From assembly GCA_037954235.1 (NCBI GenBank), contig JBBMOA010000017.1, positions 17,619,027-17,683,026 on the forward strand: a stretch of 64,000 bases of DNA, written 5' to 3'. Source of the stretch: Aulostomus chinensis (Eukaryota > Chordata > Actinopteri > Syngnathiformes > Aulostomidae). The notes beneath the pieces were generated by a model that did not search any database, was not told where the DNA came from, and worked only from the letters and a program-made list of their open reading frames with translations. Shown here piece by piece: positions 11,501 to 24,955 of this stretch (its first letter is position 1; the number at the start of each line of letters is the position of its first letter). Position numbers and translations under genes: made by a program.

Positions 11501-14500
11501 TGTGTATGTACGCTAAACTTGAGCAGTCCGTTGACCCAATGGAGGCAAGGCATTTTAGTGAAGGAAGAAGCTGTCAAACATTGTTTTAAGCGTTAAACAA
11601 CCATGGCAAACTGACTTGTATCCCAATTTTCCATTTTGCCTGGTAAAATTAGGAAAGTCTGAAAAGGAACAGGGTTAAGTAATTTACCCACGCTTGTTAG
11701 CAAGTGAGCTTGCGTGAGCTAATAGCCATCTAATGCCAATGATAAGTTCCTTTCTCATCTACGATTTTACTGGAAATACATACTTAAATATATTTGAGTG
11801 CATAATGTTAATAAGCTTAACCAACTCGTTTTCTTCTTCGATTGAAATACAAACACAAGATTCGCAATTTTTAGGTTAAATTCATTTAATCATGTTATTT
11901 AATTGAGTTTAAGGAAGTGTTTTCTCACATGTGACCTGAAAGTAAAACAACCCCCACCTCCCAAAAAAAAAAAAAAAGACAGTAAGATAATCAACAGCTG
12001 AATGACCAAACGGAGCTCTAAAATCTTAAAAGTTATCAAAGCTTAATCATTCCTTATTTTACCCTCAAAGTGCATTTGGTTGCTGTGTACATGAAACACA
12101 AGATCATAGAAAAAGTCAAATTGAAGTCAAAATAAGTTATATTTTGATTTCAAATGGATTTGTACGCTTGTGTTGCTTCCTCACAGAGAAATAAAGAGGT
12201 TTTGTAACTGCAAGTCAAGATTTAAATGAGAAAGAAGGCGTTGGGTAGATTTTAGCTTCGGGAGGTAGTTAAGTTTAACAGATGGTAGTTTTTGGAGTAC
12301 AAAAGCAGTATTAAAGGTGTACTTCTAACCCTCAATGGCGTTGGTGCTCTTTCTACTCTGTGCTGTGTAGCAGACACCATATTCAGACAGGACACCCCAT
12401 CCCTCCACTCCAAGATGCCAGCATGGAGAACAGGATCCAGGTCCTCAAAGGGCCCTTCAATATTCTTCAGCTGGCCCAGGACAAGCGGGCCCAGTTCCCT
12501 TCACCAGGTCTGTTCAAAGCTCATGGCGTTCACTCATCAGAAACCCGTCTCTTGAAGACCTGATTCACTGACTTCATCTGTGATTCATTCAGACACAACC
12601 GTTACAGTTTCAATCGCCGCCTTGCCAAACTACCCACCCGTCAAGACAGAGGTGCCCACTCACGGCTTCTCTGTGACCGTGCCAAACCACTGCGCCGAAA
12701 CTGAGAGCCACGTGGGCGTCTTTGACCGGCAGCTTAACCACAGCTCAGTCCAGTTCAGCCCAAGCACCCAGTCCCGCACGCCCCCCGACTCCACCTTCTC
12801 CGAGAGTTTCAAGGATGGTTCCCAGGAGGTGAGTGTTTCGATCCAACATACCCCCTCTCTCTAAATCCCACTAATGCTCTGCTACAACAACCCCCCCTTC
12901 CTCTCCTCTCCTCTCTCAGATCTCTCCCATCAGACAATAGGATATTCACCTGATCCCATGGAGCCAGCGGTGGGCTCAGCCTTCACTGGTTTTATTTGAA
13001 CATGCCAAAATAGCGGCCAGTGTGTTATTATGCCATTGTCTCACCAACACAATAAAGTGCTGTACTATTCTCCTACAATAGCCAAAGCTCTTTCTCCCAT
13101 CTCTTTTTAACCTGGAGGGGAATTACGTTAGAAAAGAGTAACCCAGCTAAACCCCTGTGCAGGAGAAGGAGACATTTGGATTAAAGTAAATGAGGATGGA
13201 GGAGTTAATAGACTGATGAGCGACAGAAGAAAGAAAAGGAAAGAAATTTATGAAGGGCGCAACAAATCAAAATGTCTTTTGGGTGGGAAGAATTTATCAT
13301 CTTTTTAAAGTGTAAAAGCAGCTGTTTTTTGCATGTCTTACTACGTCTTTTCTATCTTCTTTGTGTGTTGCAGGTGTTTTCCTTCCCAGGGGATCTCCAG
13401 TTACGTATGGCCTCCATGACGCCTGAGGACTACACTCATTTTGACACCATGCCGGGGTAAGTCGCGCTGCTGCCGGCCCACCGCCCGACTTCCACTGCCG
13501 CCGTCGCCATTCAGCTTTGACACAACCTGGCAGAATGGCCTCTTTCTTTTGCGGTCACAGGGGAGACACCAGATTCCCCTCTGTGGGAAAGACAAGACGC
13601 TGCACATACGGGCGTTATCTGGCACACACTGATTTTTAGGTCACTTTTTTTTTAGGCCCAAATAAAACAAACTGTCATTTATCTTAAGTCCATTTAAATT
13701 TGAATTGTAAAAATTTAAAATGTTTTTTTTTTTTCCTTTCTATTCTTTAACATTTGCTTTCCGTATTTCAGCAATAATTTTGAATACACTCTTGAGGCTT
13801 CCAAATCCCTGCGTCAGAAGACGGGTGATGGCACAATGACGTATCTCAACAAAGGCCAGTTTTACCCGATCACGCTGAGGGAGATAGACAGCAAAGGCAT
13901 GCAGCAGCCCATCACCAAAGTCAGAGTAAGACTCCACCAGATCAACGCAAACATAACTGACAAAGGTGTGCGTATGAATACACAAGATTATACATGTTGA
14001 TATGGTTTTGAATGATCTTTGCAGAGTGTGGTGATGGTGGTGTTTGGAGAGGAGAAGTGCAGAGAGGATCAGCTGAAACACTGGAAGTACTGGCACTCCA
14101 GGCAGCACACTGCCAAGCAGAGGTGTCTCGATATCGGTAAGAATGACGGTGTTCTGATTGGCTTGTTTTTAACTGAGTAAAAGTGCATCATTTGGTTGGA
14201 CAGGAGGGGAAAGAAAATATAAGTTTTTAAAGTAACAGAGAAAGCGATTTATGTTTGTAATGGAATTTGTTTTCTCTCTCTTTGACAGCTGATTACAAGG
14301 AGAGCTTCAACACAATTGGCAACATTGAGGAGATTTCCTATAACGCCATTTCCTTCACCTGGGACACGAACGAGGAGGCCAAAGTAAGATGTGAAAATAA
14401 AAACAATAAATGCAAGTACACGGCATCTACCAATCACAATGCTGCTACTCAAAGACCACACGCATGCACAAAGACGACTGGTTCCCCTCCAGTTTGGATG

Positions 14501-17500
14501 TAAGAGTTGGCATGATACTAGTGACCCGTGGTGTCCGTATCTCCCAAACTTCATTCATTCATTTTGATGAAATTAGGTGGAGAGATGATATTGGTAGATC
14601 CGTGTCAGACGTACTCTGAAAAGAACGTTTCAGCTCCCAGAAGTAATCTCGATCTTATGCGTGTTTTTGATAGATTCTTTTACATCTCTGGAGTTTAAGT
14701 ATTCAGTTTCTGGGCTGGTATGGATTGTGATCTGGATCAGTTATCCAGAGGTCCTACTTTTGTTGTTTGGGAAGAAAATTTATGAGTGGATTTCTCATGC
14801 AGCTGCCTTCATGTTGTGTAGCGACGCGGCCTTACTTGTAGACTTAAAAAGTCTTGTTCGTTTTTGTTTTGTTTATTGGGCAAATTAAAATTAAGATCTC
14901 AGCTGGTGACACCCCCTTTATCCACTTTTTAAACTGTGATTCTGCACAAGTCATCGTGGAAAAAGGTTACCTGAGGTAGAGGAAGGAAGATGTTGTCAAT
15001 CTGCATCTGCACGTGTAGCGTCAAGTTGCACATCAACTTGAGCTCATGCGGTCTTGACTGGTCCAACCTGCCTGCTACCTCTACTTGAGTGGCTACATGT
15101 TGTGGGAGCGACAAAGAAAGTGCAGGAATGAGGAAACTCAGCAGGGGACGACGCTACGCTTCTACTCGTTGAGATCCTGTTTGACGGGTAGGAGAGGTGG
15201 CAAAGAGGTGGAGCTTTCTTCTTCTTCCTCTCCTCCTGAGTTTTAGTGTGTTGTCATCCCTCGCGTTGTTCTGCTCTCTGAGATGGAGGATGACTGTGGC
15301 AGGTCCACAACAAGGAGACAGCATGGCGCCGCTTCTGGTGGTAGATCTTTGAGGCTGAAATCAACATAAATGCTGTCACACACACACAAATGTCTGTCAG
15401 ACCAGGATGTGGGTCTAACTGTCTCATGACTCCAGGCCTGTATCCATAGGATGTTCATCCTTGTGTGTGTATTTTTGTAAGCACCACCCACCAGGTTGTT
15501 TGATGAAGATGTGTGTGTGTGTGTGTGTGTGTCCAGACGATTTCCCCTGCAGCATGTATGTATTTGCAAAGAGCAGCCCCTCCCTTATGTTTACCTTTCT
15601 TGAGGCTATGTCCAGAAATGATTTAGAAGGGTACCTTATTGATGTTTTTTTTTTTATCTCTGTCATGATTCTGTATCCTCATTTCTATTGTTGAAAAGAT
15701 TCAATACGACCAATTGTGACTTAAAATGTTGTAAAAAAAAAAAAATCACACTTGATTTCTCGATCCGTGCTCCTAAAATTAAATTTGCTGTTTTTTTTTT
15801 TTAAGCACCAATAATTTTGCACAGGTAAACTTATTCTCCCCCAAATAAATGCCTTTTTATTGTTACTCCTTGGGTCCTCACTGTTGTTTTCAATTGCTCT
15901 GTAATGATGTGTTTTGATGACACAATGATGAACTGTTTTCAATACAAGCAGCAGGAGAACAAAGGAGGACTTCGTGTAAGACATGAGCATGTGATCACTA
16001 GCGTTGACCAGTAGGGGGCGACACAGAACACCAAATGCCGGCTCTGGAGAATTAGACCACAGCAGCTTTTCATTCACATTGATGCTGCAGTGAAAACTAT
16101 AACTTGTGCATGATTCAAGCAGCAGTAAAAAAAACTAAAAAAGATTAAAGTTTCTTTTAAATATATTTGATCTTTTTTTTTAATGCATCATCTTCATGCT
16201 GGTTTTTCTCTCCTTTTTTCCCTCCGACTCTCTCCTCCAGATCTTCATCTCGGTCAACTGTCTGAGTACAGACTTCTCTTCTCAGAAGGGTGTGAAGGGT
16301 CTCCCTCTCAACCTGCAGATCGACACGTACAGCTACAACAACCGCAGCAACAAGCCCATCCACCGAGCTTACTGCCAGATCAAAGTCTTCTGTGACAAGG
16401 GAGCGGAGAGGAAGATCCGAGACGAGGAGAGAAAGCAGTCCCGTCGGAAAGGGAAGGTGGCCGAGCTCAACCCCAGTCTGTCCTGTGAGTCCCTCTGAAG
16501 ACAGTCACAGTGGCTCGCTCCCTGTTCCATCCACTCTGGATGTGTTTTCACAGTGATTAAACTCAGTCATGTGTCGCCTCTTTCCCTCACTATTAATTTG
16601 TGAACAAAGGTCAGGTTTACAACAGGGAAGGCGCCGTCCATTGTGTTGACCCCAGAGAGAAGGATGGCAACAAGCAGAACTTCAACCCCCCGTACACATT
16701 GAAGTGGGGGGGGGGGTGGGGGGGTGGGGGGACCTGATATTTCGATTTTACATGAAGGAGGAGATTAATATCACTTCCTGCACCCACTATAGGTGGCGTG
16801 AGATAAGACAAACGCGCCATGTATCATTTTGCGCACAACATAAAGAGAATACAGTGTCATTCATTCATCCGTTTTCTACCACTTTATCCTGTTAAGGGTC
16901 ACGGGGGGCTGGAGCCTATCCTAGCACCCTTTGGGCGAGAGGTGGGGTTCACCCTGGACAGGTCACCAGTCCATCGCAGGGCCCACACATAGAGACAGAC
17001 AACCATTCAGTCACAGCCACACCTACGGTCAATTTAGAGTATCAATCAGCCTCGTTCCCTTTTGATGTCTTTGGAATGTGGTAGGAAGCCTGAGTACCCA
17101 GAGAGAACCCACACTGGAACAGGGAGAACATGCAGGCTCACACAAAAAGACCCCGTGCCCGAGCTGGGGCTCGAACCCAGAACCTTCTTGCTCTGAGGAG
17201 ACAGTACTAACCACTGCAGCACCTTGCCGCCCAGCACGGGGTCATTTTTATGTAAATCACTGCTACATCTGGATTAGTTCCTGTCAACCACTTGGCGGCG
17301 CTTGACTTGTAGATTTCCTGAGTCTTCAAATGTGTGATGTTTGGAAAAGATCTGACCCTGTGGAGTCAGTAACAGGTTTCCTGTTCTATGGTGAAATATT
17401 AAAAACTGGCTGCTTTAGCGGAGGCAATTATCGCCTGACTTTTACAGCCCCTCTGAGCCCTCCTCAGCAGTGTCAGAGCATTTTAATACCTTTCAGCTCC

Positions 17501-19598
17501 CTTGTTTGAGTTTTACCATCTAGTTTTCACTGCACATTAAGTGCTGCAATGTTCTGATAATTCCATCTAGTTTTACCAGTTACTGGAAACTAAAACAAGA
17601 AAAGAAATTCAATTCAGACACATCAGCCAGAAATATGACGCCACTAAGAAACTTAATGAGGTGATGATACCGTATGTTGGTGTTGCATTTACAGCGCAAT
17701 TTGCTGCTCCCACCTGTGTTACATATTAAAATGCTCCCTTTTACGACCCCCCCCCCCCAGTTGTTGACGTCAAAGTGCCCATCCTCCAGAAACGCAACGA
17801 CGTGACCATCTTCAAGATGATGGCAGACCTTGAGACCCAGCCTGTCCTCTTCATACCTGACATTCACTTCTCCACTTTCCAGCGTCATGTGAGTACCAAT
17901 AGACACAAATGCATGAGTGACCACCATGTTTGAACCTCAATCGTGATTGTAGTTACATTTATGTCCAACTTGTGACTTGGTAGGTGGTTCGTAAACAGTT
18001 TATTTCCTGTTCCCGCCCCCTCGTCTGCTGGCAGGGTCGAAGTGACCTGCTTGCCGGTTGGCAGGGACAGAGAGTTCTGGTTTTAAGTTCTGATAGGAGT
18101 TTCAGATACTGTTGGCTGTATTTCAGACTGCTTACTCACAGGATGAATAATTTATCACCGCTTCAAAACAAACCTGGAGGTTAAGGGGACATTACCTCAC
18201 GTGCTCTGAGCAGGGGACAGGGGTAGGTTTGAAGAGAGAGGGCACGTGTCAATAATAAATCAACAAAGAAGAGAAAACAGAGGTGTATACACAGTAGACA
18301 TTCAGAAAAACCATGTCGCATTTTCAGATGTTGAATTTATCAGCATTAACCTGCAGCAACCCCCTGACAGATCACGTGACAATTGCAGAGGTGTGTGTGT
18401 CTGTGTGTCTGTGTGTGCATATACTCTCTATTCTGTGGCATTTTTCACAATAAATGTGAATGGGTCTGTTCAGTGAGACACACCCAGAGGACAGGGTTTT
18501 CACTCATTGATAAATTTGACTGTGAATGTTTAGTGCCCCCTGCTGGTTAAACTTTACACAGTCTTTGCTGAGCCCCCCTAAAAAATAAGAAAAGTTTGTT
18601 TTTTTTTCCCCCTTCTTTTCTCTCACTAAGATTCCTATACAGCACTGAGGGAGCAACAGGAGGTTATTTTTGGTGATGGCAGTGACATTGAACCCGACTG
18701 AACCCTCTATGCTATCACTTTCTGATAAACTCTGGGTTTACTGGGTTCCTGCTCAGAATAGAATTCTATTAAGGGCAACGCCTGCAATCAATACAGTTGC
18801 AAGGCTAAAGCTTCTGAAAAACAACAAAACATCAAATACCTGAGAACTGGCGCATATTTACTTGCCAGTTTTTTGATCTGGGTTTTTGTATTTTTCTTTA
18901 AAGAACAAACACATTGCAGGAGAGTTGTCATCTACAGTTAGAGGAATTCAGGTGCACGACACTGACTCATGAAGAGATCGTTTTCATCCCGTATTTTAAA
19001 AAGAATTCTTTCTCTCAACTGCAATGTACAGGTTTGCTTCACCTACAGATTAGATATAGATTTTAATATCAGTCAGTTTCATCATAGGGTCTTGATACTT
19101 AAGACAACCATTGCTGGTGTGTGTTTTTAAATTATTTTTTTTTAATGTTAATCCATGTTGGCTTAATGCTCTCTTTCTGGGTCTTTTGCAGGCTTTTTCA
19201 ACAGAAGACGGAGAAGACAGGTGAGTTCAGCGAAGCCTGGATGTTCTTTTCACATTTGCTTTCAGTAAAAGAACTGAGACGACCTTTGGCACCTTCCCAG
19301 TAAAAGCCATACAGCGTTACACTTGTTATTTCTAGGAAATGCCGGGAGACTTTGTAGGCACGCATGTGTCTGTGCTTGGAAGTGTTTTTATAGCCTGTTA
19401 GCTGGCTATTAAGGGCTTTTTAATCAGCGATTGTGTACCTTTGTTCACTTCAGCTCCGGCATGAAGAGATTACCCTTCAGTGATGATGAGTTTGGGTGTC
19501 CACCAAATAAGATTGCAAGAACAGAGGAACCGAAAAAAGGTATGTGAGCTGATCACGGATTTTGCAGCGAGTTTTCTCTGGGGCTAAATCAGCATGTG

Positions 19599-19656
<58 letters not shown>

Positions 19657-22600
19657 TGAGGCCTCAACTCTCTGGCCTCCACCTCCACTAACAAAATACC
19701 ATTGATCACTCTGTGGACACACTCATGCAAACAACATTGCCCTTTCCCCTATATCCTATTCATAGGCATACAACGGGTGTAAATACATGCTGGAGAAGCA
19801 TTGTAGCCTGGAGCAGTGATTCAGTTAGGAACTGCCTTCATTATTAAAAACCAAAATGTTCAGTCAGTATTTTAACAGATTCAAAGAACACATCATAAGC
19901 AATTTTTGGTGTAGCATTTCACTCAAAAAACAGAACCTGGAATCTTTTAGATCAGAGATTTCTTCATGAGGTCCAATGGAAAGAATTAATAGGTCACCAG
20001 ATACTTCAGTAGAACTTTATACTTTGACAGATAATCCTCAGAGTTCTGCCTTTTTTTAAGACTGAATATGTATATCTTACCAATACTAAAAACCTTCAAA
20101 TGTAATCCTTCGACGTGACGTGAATTTACAATTTTGTTGAAGAAGCTCCTCAGTCTTCCTGCAAGTCCAAGACAAATATCTCTCTCTTCTTTCCCCCCCT
20201 TTCTCCAAATGTAGTTGTTATATGCAAATTCCCCTGATGATGTCTTTCTCTTGTTATTACTGATCTTATAACATCCCACAAAGCTAGCAGCGAGCTAACA
20301 CATAGCGAATGCAGTTTAGCTAACATAAGGGCATATTTTCTAACCTCAAAGATAACTTTCAAATTGCCCAGTGGTCAGCCTAGACAGTGCCTTCTCAGGT
20401 GCCTGATCTGGTTTGACGGGAGCCATCCAGCTGTTGTCTGGATGTTAGTTTGTGCTTGCAGGACATTTTTATAGCCACTGACAAATAGCCTACTGCTGCT
20501 GCTGCTGTTGCTGTTCACTGTCGTGTTGTTGTTGCAGTATCTCTGTGGTCACACACACCTTGGAGGGAACAACGTTTGACTCATAGTTGCTTAATACGAA
20601 ATTACCAAAGGAATATTGTTGAAAAGTCCCTGAGTCAAGTCTGAGGTCTTCAGAAGTGTGTGTGTGTGTGTGTGTGTGTGTCTGCGCGACTTGAGTCCAA
20701 CTAGAGTTTTGATCCCTGGCTCACAACCTCAGATGAGGTTTCAAGAGTTGACATAATTTGATTTTAAAATATTGACTTTTAGAGCTCATGAAAGACTATT
20801 TCAAGTGAGTTTCATAACCATCCAACAACAGCCATTTTCTTTTCTTAGCTAGAAAATTAGCAGCCTTGTAATGGTTCGTGAGATGGGATCATAATGTTGT
20901 TTGAGTAAACAAAAAAAACCTGTCAATCATCTGCTGCACGGCTTTGCTGAAATGACGTTCGCCTAAAACAAAGTTATTCCTGGCAACTGAAGACCGTAAT
21001 GAGTGAAGCACATGCTGTAGAATTAGAAGGCCAAACATCACCCCAGAGTTATTTACCTTACTGCTTCACCTCTTTCTTTTTTAGATTTAAACACAAAATG
21101 ACTCCAGCCTTTTCAGCTCTACTGTGTATGCAGTATTTTGATGCCTGCGGCAGTTTGGAAAATTTAAGCTAATTTAGGGAGGTGATCTATTTAGGGTAGG
21201 TATCAATGTCGTGTTTAAAGCCACGCGTGATGATGCTATGTGTGCCTTGTCTGGGCCCTTTGCCACTTCTCTGAATTTGGATCAGTGCCCGTGATGTCTG
21301 GTGCATGCAGATAAAGTGGCATGCAGCCTTACGTGTCTGCATATTTACAAATGGATTAGACGTGTGCTTGGGCTCCACTACTTCAAAATCAAGACACACA
21401 CCACACACACATACACATCCTCAAATGAACCAAACTAACAGCGAGTAATGGTTCAGTGCCTGCCAGTGACTTTTGTCTGTACTGCAGCAAAGCAGAAGAC
21501 CTTTTGTCTGTGGTTTTCGGGGGTTGGGTTGTTGCTGTTCAGTTCATGAGCATACATAGGTACTTTGTTTTTATGTTAACTCCCTTCTTCTTTTTTCCAC
21601 CCCACACAGTCCTGCTGTATGTGCGCAAAGAGACAGAGGAAGTATTTGATGCCGTCATGCTGAAGAACCCCACGCTAAAAGGCCTCGTGGACGCTGTGAG
21701 TTGTAATCATGACCTTTGCTCACACTGCAGCTTGACACCTGCACAGTACTTGTAGGCATCGTCATGCTAGGCTAACTGAGGTGACAGGACATAGAGTTGG
21801 AGAGAGGACCGGGGGAGTTTGAATAATTCAGATTAAGAAATTAAGAGAAAAAAATGGAGGTTGCAGGGGCATTCATAGCAGAAAGAAGAAGAGAAGGACG
21901 TGGGAGCAACGGTGTCTAATATATGAAAAAGAAATGTCAAATTTAATGTTGCCTCATTTTGGCTTGAAAAGGCCAAACTTCAGTGATCATGTACAGTAGA
22001 GCTGATGAATTAGGTGGACTAGAGTCTCCAGTGCATGAAGGGATCTATTTTCAAGTTTGTGCGACTAATTTTTTTTTTAATTCCCTTTTTGAAAGATTTA
22101 ACACCAATTTGTATTTTTTTCAGATTGCAGAGAAGTATGACTTACCTTTGGATAAGATTGGCAAGGTCTATAAGAAGTGTAAGAAAGGGTGAGTATCATT
22201 CATGAGCGTTCTCACTCTTCTGTGCCCCTGAATCATTGAAATGACCGAACCTGCAACCTGCTGCAAATAACAGGGTGTCGATCAAGTCTACAGCTTTAGC
22301 AGCATTGTGGTTGGCTGATGCGTTCCCTTGTTACATAGAGACATTGTGAACAAAATATGATTAAAAAAAACCCAGCTCTCATTCAAGTCAGAAATTACAT
22401 TTTACCCAAACAAAAGGATGAATACTGGAGCGTACTGTGAGTTATTTTAGCAATTAAAAAGGTGCAAATACAACTTTTCTCAATTCGTAGTGGGAGAAAA
22501 CATATTCATGTGTTTCATTGCTGTATGAATTTAAAGCAATAATTTGGCAGTGGCAAGGCATTACCAACAACTTTCAACAGGCTTTTGGTATAAGTTCCAT

Positions 22601-23904
22601 AAGCATAACCTACTCTGGATGAATAGATTTAGTTTTTTCTATGATAAGATGAGTGAAGAAGCTACCCCCAGTGAGCAGCTGGCTCAGACAACGTGAAGTT
22701 ACTGTCATGTGATAAGAGACTTTTTGATAACTTTGCTTTCCTTGAGGCCAGTGCAGAATTTAACAGTGCGGAGGCAAAACGGAGGGATCAGCATCAACAG
22801 CTGTGAACGGTTTCTAGGCAACAAAGACGGCTCCATAAACTATGAAATTACCTTGAGCGTGGGATTTAGCCTATGCCTATTTATAAACCTGGTTGCCCCA
22901 AACAACAGTTGACATTTTTCAACATTGCTTTTCCCGGCAAGAGCCTGATTACTGGTAACTGTAGTGTCGCACATTTCGAAGGAAAACTGAAAGGTACAGG
23001 TTTGGCTTTACTTCCATCATCCCCTGCTTACTTGTGTTGAGCTTTGAGCGCTGCGCTCTGTAGAAGGTTCAAGCGGTCGCGGTACCGACCTCGCCATATG
23101 ACAGAACCAGCGCAGAGCAATTTTACTGCCTCTGATCATGTATAGCTTCCTCAAGTCTCTGGTACACATGCTGTGCCTATGGAGCATGCTCAGTAAGCAT
23201 CCTCCCTGCAGCACCGGAAGTTGGTCAACTAGACAAACATATTGTGAAATACAGACTGATGTGGTGGCAATGATGAGGGTGATTTGAACTCAGCCTAAAC
23301 GTAATTTGCCCCCATTTATATGAAAATACGATGCACTTATATGTTATAAGGAACTGAGTTAATTCAATTTGACTTCCCCCCCCCCCCTCGTAGATGTACT
23401 GAAGAAGTATAGATATGATTAAAATGGAAATACTTAAAATAAAAGGTTGATCTGTACTTCAGTAAATCTACTTCTATAGATGTGTACACTTGTTATTAAT
23501 GGGGCTTTAGATGGTTATTTGTGAGTGAATTGAGTCTCACCAATCAACATCAGCCAATCGTGAGCTGTAGACAGACTGTAGGGGCTTGATTAGCCGTCGT
23601 TTTGATTCTAAACACAAATTGCGCAGTGATTGCATTTGCATAATAATCATAAAACCGTGGCTTTGAGCGAAGTGTGTAACTGTTTCACACACGTGCAGCA
23701 GAATGATTTATCTGCGCATTTTTTGGTGCATTAATTCGTCAATCTTCTTAAAACAAGCACTAGCTGCTACTGTGTTTTTCTTCGAACAGGATTCTAGTCC
23801 ACATGGACGACAACATCATCAAACACTACTCCAATGAAGACACTTTCCAGATCTCCATGGAGGAGCTGGGCGGCATGTACAAACTCACCCTCACAGAAAT
23901 CTGA
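8555..23904 (+). CDS. grhl1: Grainyhead-like transcription factor 1
   Basis: Epithelial transcription factor that binds AACCGGTT-type sites as a dimer in the nucleus. Coding exons: 8555-8574, 10483-10672, 10840-10913, 12374-12507 (or from 12371), 12593-12828, 13374-13456, 13772-13925, 14025-14136, 14289-14383, 16241-16484, 17761-17888, 19192-19220, 19454-19539, 21610-21695, 22124-22188, 23790-23904. All phases join, giving 616 aa against 618 for human GRHL1. The start MSQEHDNKR matches the family N-terminus. Exon 2 carries the invariant block ending in ALGLLYDYYK. The CP2-type DNA-binding domain spans about residues 246-480 and the C-terminal dimerisation domain about 528-616, ending KLTLTEI. 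The 'TTVTVSIA' block and 'VFSFPGDLQLRM' favour GRHL1 over GRHL2 or GRHL3. klf11 follows, as in human 2p25. Confidence 0.96.
15511..15532. repeat. (GT)11 microsatellite in grhl1 intron 9
   Basis: Short pure GT tract inside the intron between the exons ending at 14383 and starting at 16241. Confidence 0.95.
16008..16022 (+). promoter_or_regulatory. CTCF-like motif in grhl1 intron 9
   Basis: CCAGTAGGGGGCGAC matches the core CTCF consensus (CCA-S-Y-AG-R-GGGC-R-S) very closely. It is one of four such motifs in the window. Binding is inferred only. Confidence 0.45.
16862..17240 (-). mobile_element. SINE copy in grhl1 intron 10
   Basis: Minus-oriented, near full-length copy with the tRNA-like head at its right end ('gctgcagtggttagtactgt' on the minus strand) and the tail at its left end. 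A weak 6-bp duplication gtcatt occurs at 16856-16861 and 17241-17246. It sits inside the intron between the exons ending 16484 and starting 17761. Confidence 0.8.
18532..18546 (-). promoter_or_regulatory. CTCF-like motif in grhl1 intron 11
   Basis: The minus strand reads CCAGCAGGGGGCACT, a near-consensus CTCF core. The orientation is opposite to the 16008 motif. Occupancy is unknown. Confidence 0.45.
19601..19654. repeat. (AC)27 microsatellite in grhl1 intron 13
   Basis: Pure AC tract beginning about 60 bp after the donor of the exon that ends at 19539. A smaller (GT)n tract lies in the same intron at 20656-20681. Confidence 0.96.
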
Positions 23905-24646
23905 TTGGACGAGAGGGAGCGACATCCCCCGCGGTAGAAAGACGGAGGATGGAGCGGCGGTTTACACGTCTCGCATGTCCAGTGATTTAAGAATTGAAAT
24001 CACGTTGTGCCGTAGCAAAACAGAATTGAAATGTCACAAGAGGTATTTAAAAAGCCATAGCTCTTAACACACCATAAGGTTAGTTCTGAACTTATACGTT
24101 TTTGGATTCAATTTTAAAGAATAAACAAGTGAGAGGATGCAACGACGCCTCAAATATTAGTGCTGACGTTTGTACATATATTGTGCGTTGTGGCGCTGCT
24201 ATACCTCATGCTATGCTAGCAGTAGTGTTTCTCCTATATTGGATTATTATGAGGGGAAACACTTTGTCTCGACTTTAGTGAAGCCATAGCACTGATGACA
24301 AAACTCTGTAATGTTGGGCCCCAGCCATTCAGTGTATTAATACGAAACAACGTGGCAGTATTTAGTGTATACAGTTCCTTCCATAGTCTACAACTAGGAT
24401 AGCATTGGTTTTTTTTTGTGTTTTTTTGTCTTTTTAAGAATTGGATACATGTTGTTTGTGAATGAAAATATATTATTTTCCATGATCAAGTTAAATAATG
24501 GCCTCTTTGTGAGTATTAATGATAAATGTTCTGAATGTTACACACTCACTCTTCTGGAAGTGCAATATGATATTTGGTTTCAGATGCATTCAGGAAAAAA
24601 AGTCCTCTATTGCCATAATGCAGTATGTAATGCATATTAATTGATA

Positions 24647-24955
24647 AATAAATTTTTAGTGGCAATATTGTTGTATATATCCTCTGGAAAAATGCTACAA
24701 GGATCTGTATGATCCTCTTTTTGTATCTCAGTACTTACTGTGTATATATTTATTAAGAGAATGGCTGTGGGTTATTGTTTTGTTTTTTTACAGTACATAT
24801 AACCAGATTTCTATTATTCCTGATGTAATGTTTTCTTCCTTTTTTATATGAAGTTATTATTACATGACATTGTTGAGGGACAAAAAGTTATGAACATGTT
24901 CTAATGGATGTTCTTCAGTTTCGTAAAGGATTTAATGCACAAAGTGCTCAATAAA
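24647..24955 (+). terminator. grhl1 polyadenylation signals
   Basis: The stretch after the stop codon at 23904 is AT-rich, has no other gene and fits a 3' UTR. AATAAA occurs at 24647-24652 and 24950-24955. The distal signal, followed by a G/T-containing stretch, is the likelier main end, giving a 3' UTR of about 1.06 kb. Use of either site is inferred. Confidence 0.6.

Larger units (their letters stand above)
13772..17888 (+). other. grhl1: grhl1 exons 7-11: CP2/Grainyhead DNA-binding domain
   Basis: These five exons encode about residues 246-490. Recognisable family blocks in order are NNFEYTLEASKSLRQK, MTYLNKGQFYPI, HWKYWHSRQHTAKQR, DYKESFNTIGNIEEISYNAI, NCLSTDFSSQKGVKGLPL and RAYCQIKVFCDKGAERKIRD. 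They match remembered vertebrate GRHL proteins with almost no substitutions, which indicates a functional gene. Exon 11 adds DVKVPILQKR and TQPVLFIPDIHF. The 14384-16240 intron holds microsatellites and a CTCF-like motif, and the 16485-17760 intron holds a SINE. Confidence 0.93.
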
